Assembly: GCA_023139025.1 (NCBI GenBank)
Contig: JAGLOH010000165.1
Span: 1-5,412 of the forward strand
Direction of reading: 5' to 3'
DNA: 5,412 nucleotides
From: Candidatus Heimdallarchaeota archaeon
GTDB taxonomy: Archaea > Asgardarchaeota > Heimdallarchaeia > Heimdallarchaeales > Heimdallarchaeaceae
Shown: positions 5,215 to 5,412 of the stretch, piece after piece
How positions within the stretch are numbered: the first letter of the stretch is position 1
Layout: each line of letters opens with the position of its first letter
The notes under the pieces: model-generated
The model's database searches: none
What the model was told of the DNA's origin: nothing
Seen by the model: only the letters and a program-made list of their open reading frames with translations
Program-made: the position numbers and the translations under genes

Positions 5215-5223
5215 CAAGTCTAT

Positions 5224-5412
5224 ATGGTAGAAAAAATAGCTGAAAAACCCGTATTAATAACAGGAGCTAGTAGTGGTATAGGAAGAAAAACTGTAGAACT
5301 GCTGATTGACAAAGGAAAGGAAGTATATGCTGCAGCTAGAAAAGAAAAAGACATAGAAACCTTAAACAAATTAGAGAATACAACAGCTATCAAACTTGAT
5401 GTAACTAAACCA
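5224..5412 (+). CDS. Short-chain dehydrogenase/reductase, N-terminal part, cut by window edge
   Basis: Sixty-three residues are visible before the right edge. The start of a classical SDR Rossmann fold is clear: strand PVLITGA, then the cofactor motif TGASSGIG (13-20), then helix, strand EVYAAARK, and LDVT (58-61) with Asp59, which normally contacts the adenine ring. Arg39 and Lys40 after the second strand suggest NADP(H) rather than NAD(H). Full-length members usually have about 250-280 residues; the catalytic Ser-Tyr-Lys residues lie beyond the window, so neither substrate nor activity can be judged. It is cytoplasmic, with no signal peptide. ATG 5224 is chosen because of the TATA box 26 nt upstream and the close fit to the usual distance from N-terminus to TGxxxGIG. 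Confidence 0.93.
   Translation, partial: MVEKIAEKPVLITGASSGIGRKTVELLIDKGKEVYAAARKEKDIETLNKLENTTAIKLDVTKP

Overview
The window is AT-rich and looks archaeal, most likely from an Asgard archaeon; a Heimdallarchaeia-type lineage is possible but cannot be fixed from sequence alone. The reasons are: TATA-like boxes about 25-34 nt upstream of several start codons (leaderless or very short-leader transcripts); a perfect archaeal GGTGAT ribosome binding site at an operon-internal start; a eukaryote-like longin-domain protein; and a secreted propeller protein with a C-terminal sorting-type tail. No rRNA, tRNA, CRISPR array or transposase was found. No gene-free gap exceeds 300 bases; the longest, 4838-5007, contains nothing I can call except a promoter at its edge.

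Layout. Positions 1-2461 hold four minus-strand genes that read leftwards: a 74-aa small protein, a longin-domain protein, a seven-helix membrane protein and a two-domain GNAT-type acetyltransferase cut by the left edge. The longin and seven-helix genes are tightly coupled: the ribosome binding site of the second overlaps the stop codon of the first. Positions 2572-3696 hold two plus-strand membrane proteins. The first carries two histidine pairs with the spacing of the bis-heme ligands of NADPH oxidases and ferric reductases. The second is a small glycine-rich four-helix protein with an N-terminal poly-threonine tract encoded by a trinucleotide repeat. A T-rich convergent terminator zone separates them from a minus-strand secreted seven-repeat LVIVD beta-propeller (3743-4837). 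The right end has a 57-aa minus-strand small protein and, divergent from it, the start of a short-chain dehydrogenase/reductase cut by the right edge.

How the genes may work together. Only the longin/seven-helix pair has strong evidence of joint function (coupled translation). I infer a membrane protein working with a cytoplasmic longin adaptor, which in eukaryotes is typically a small-GTPase or trafficking platform. The heme-type membrane protein, the small four-helix protein and the propeller are all envelope proteins but have their own promoters, so a shared pathway is not shown. Several promoter positions suggest start codons other than the longest-frame choice; these are noted per gene.
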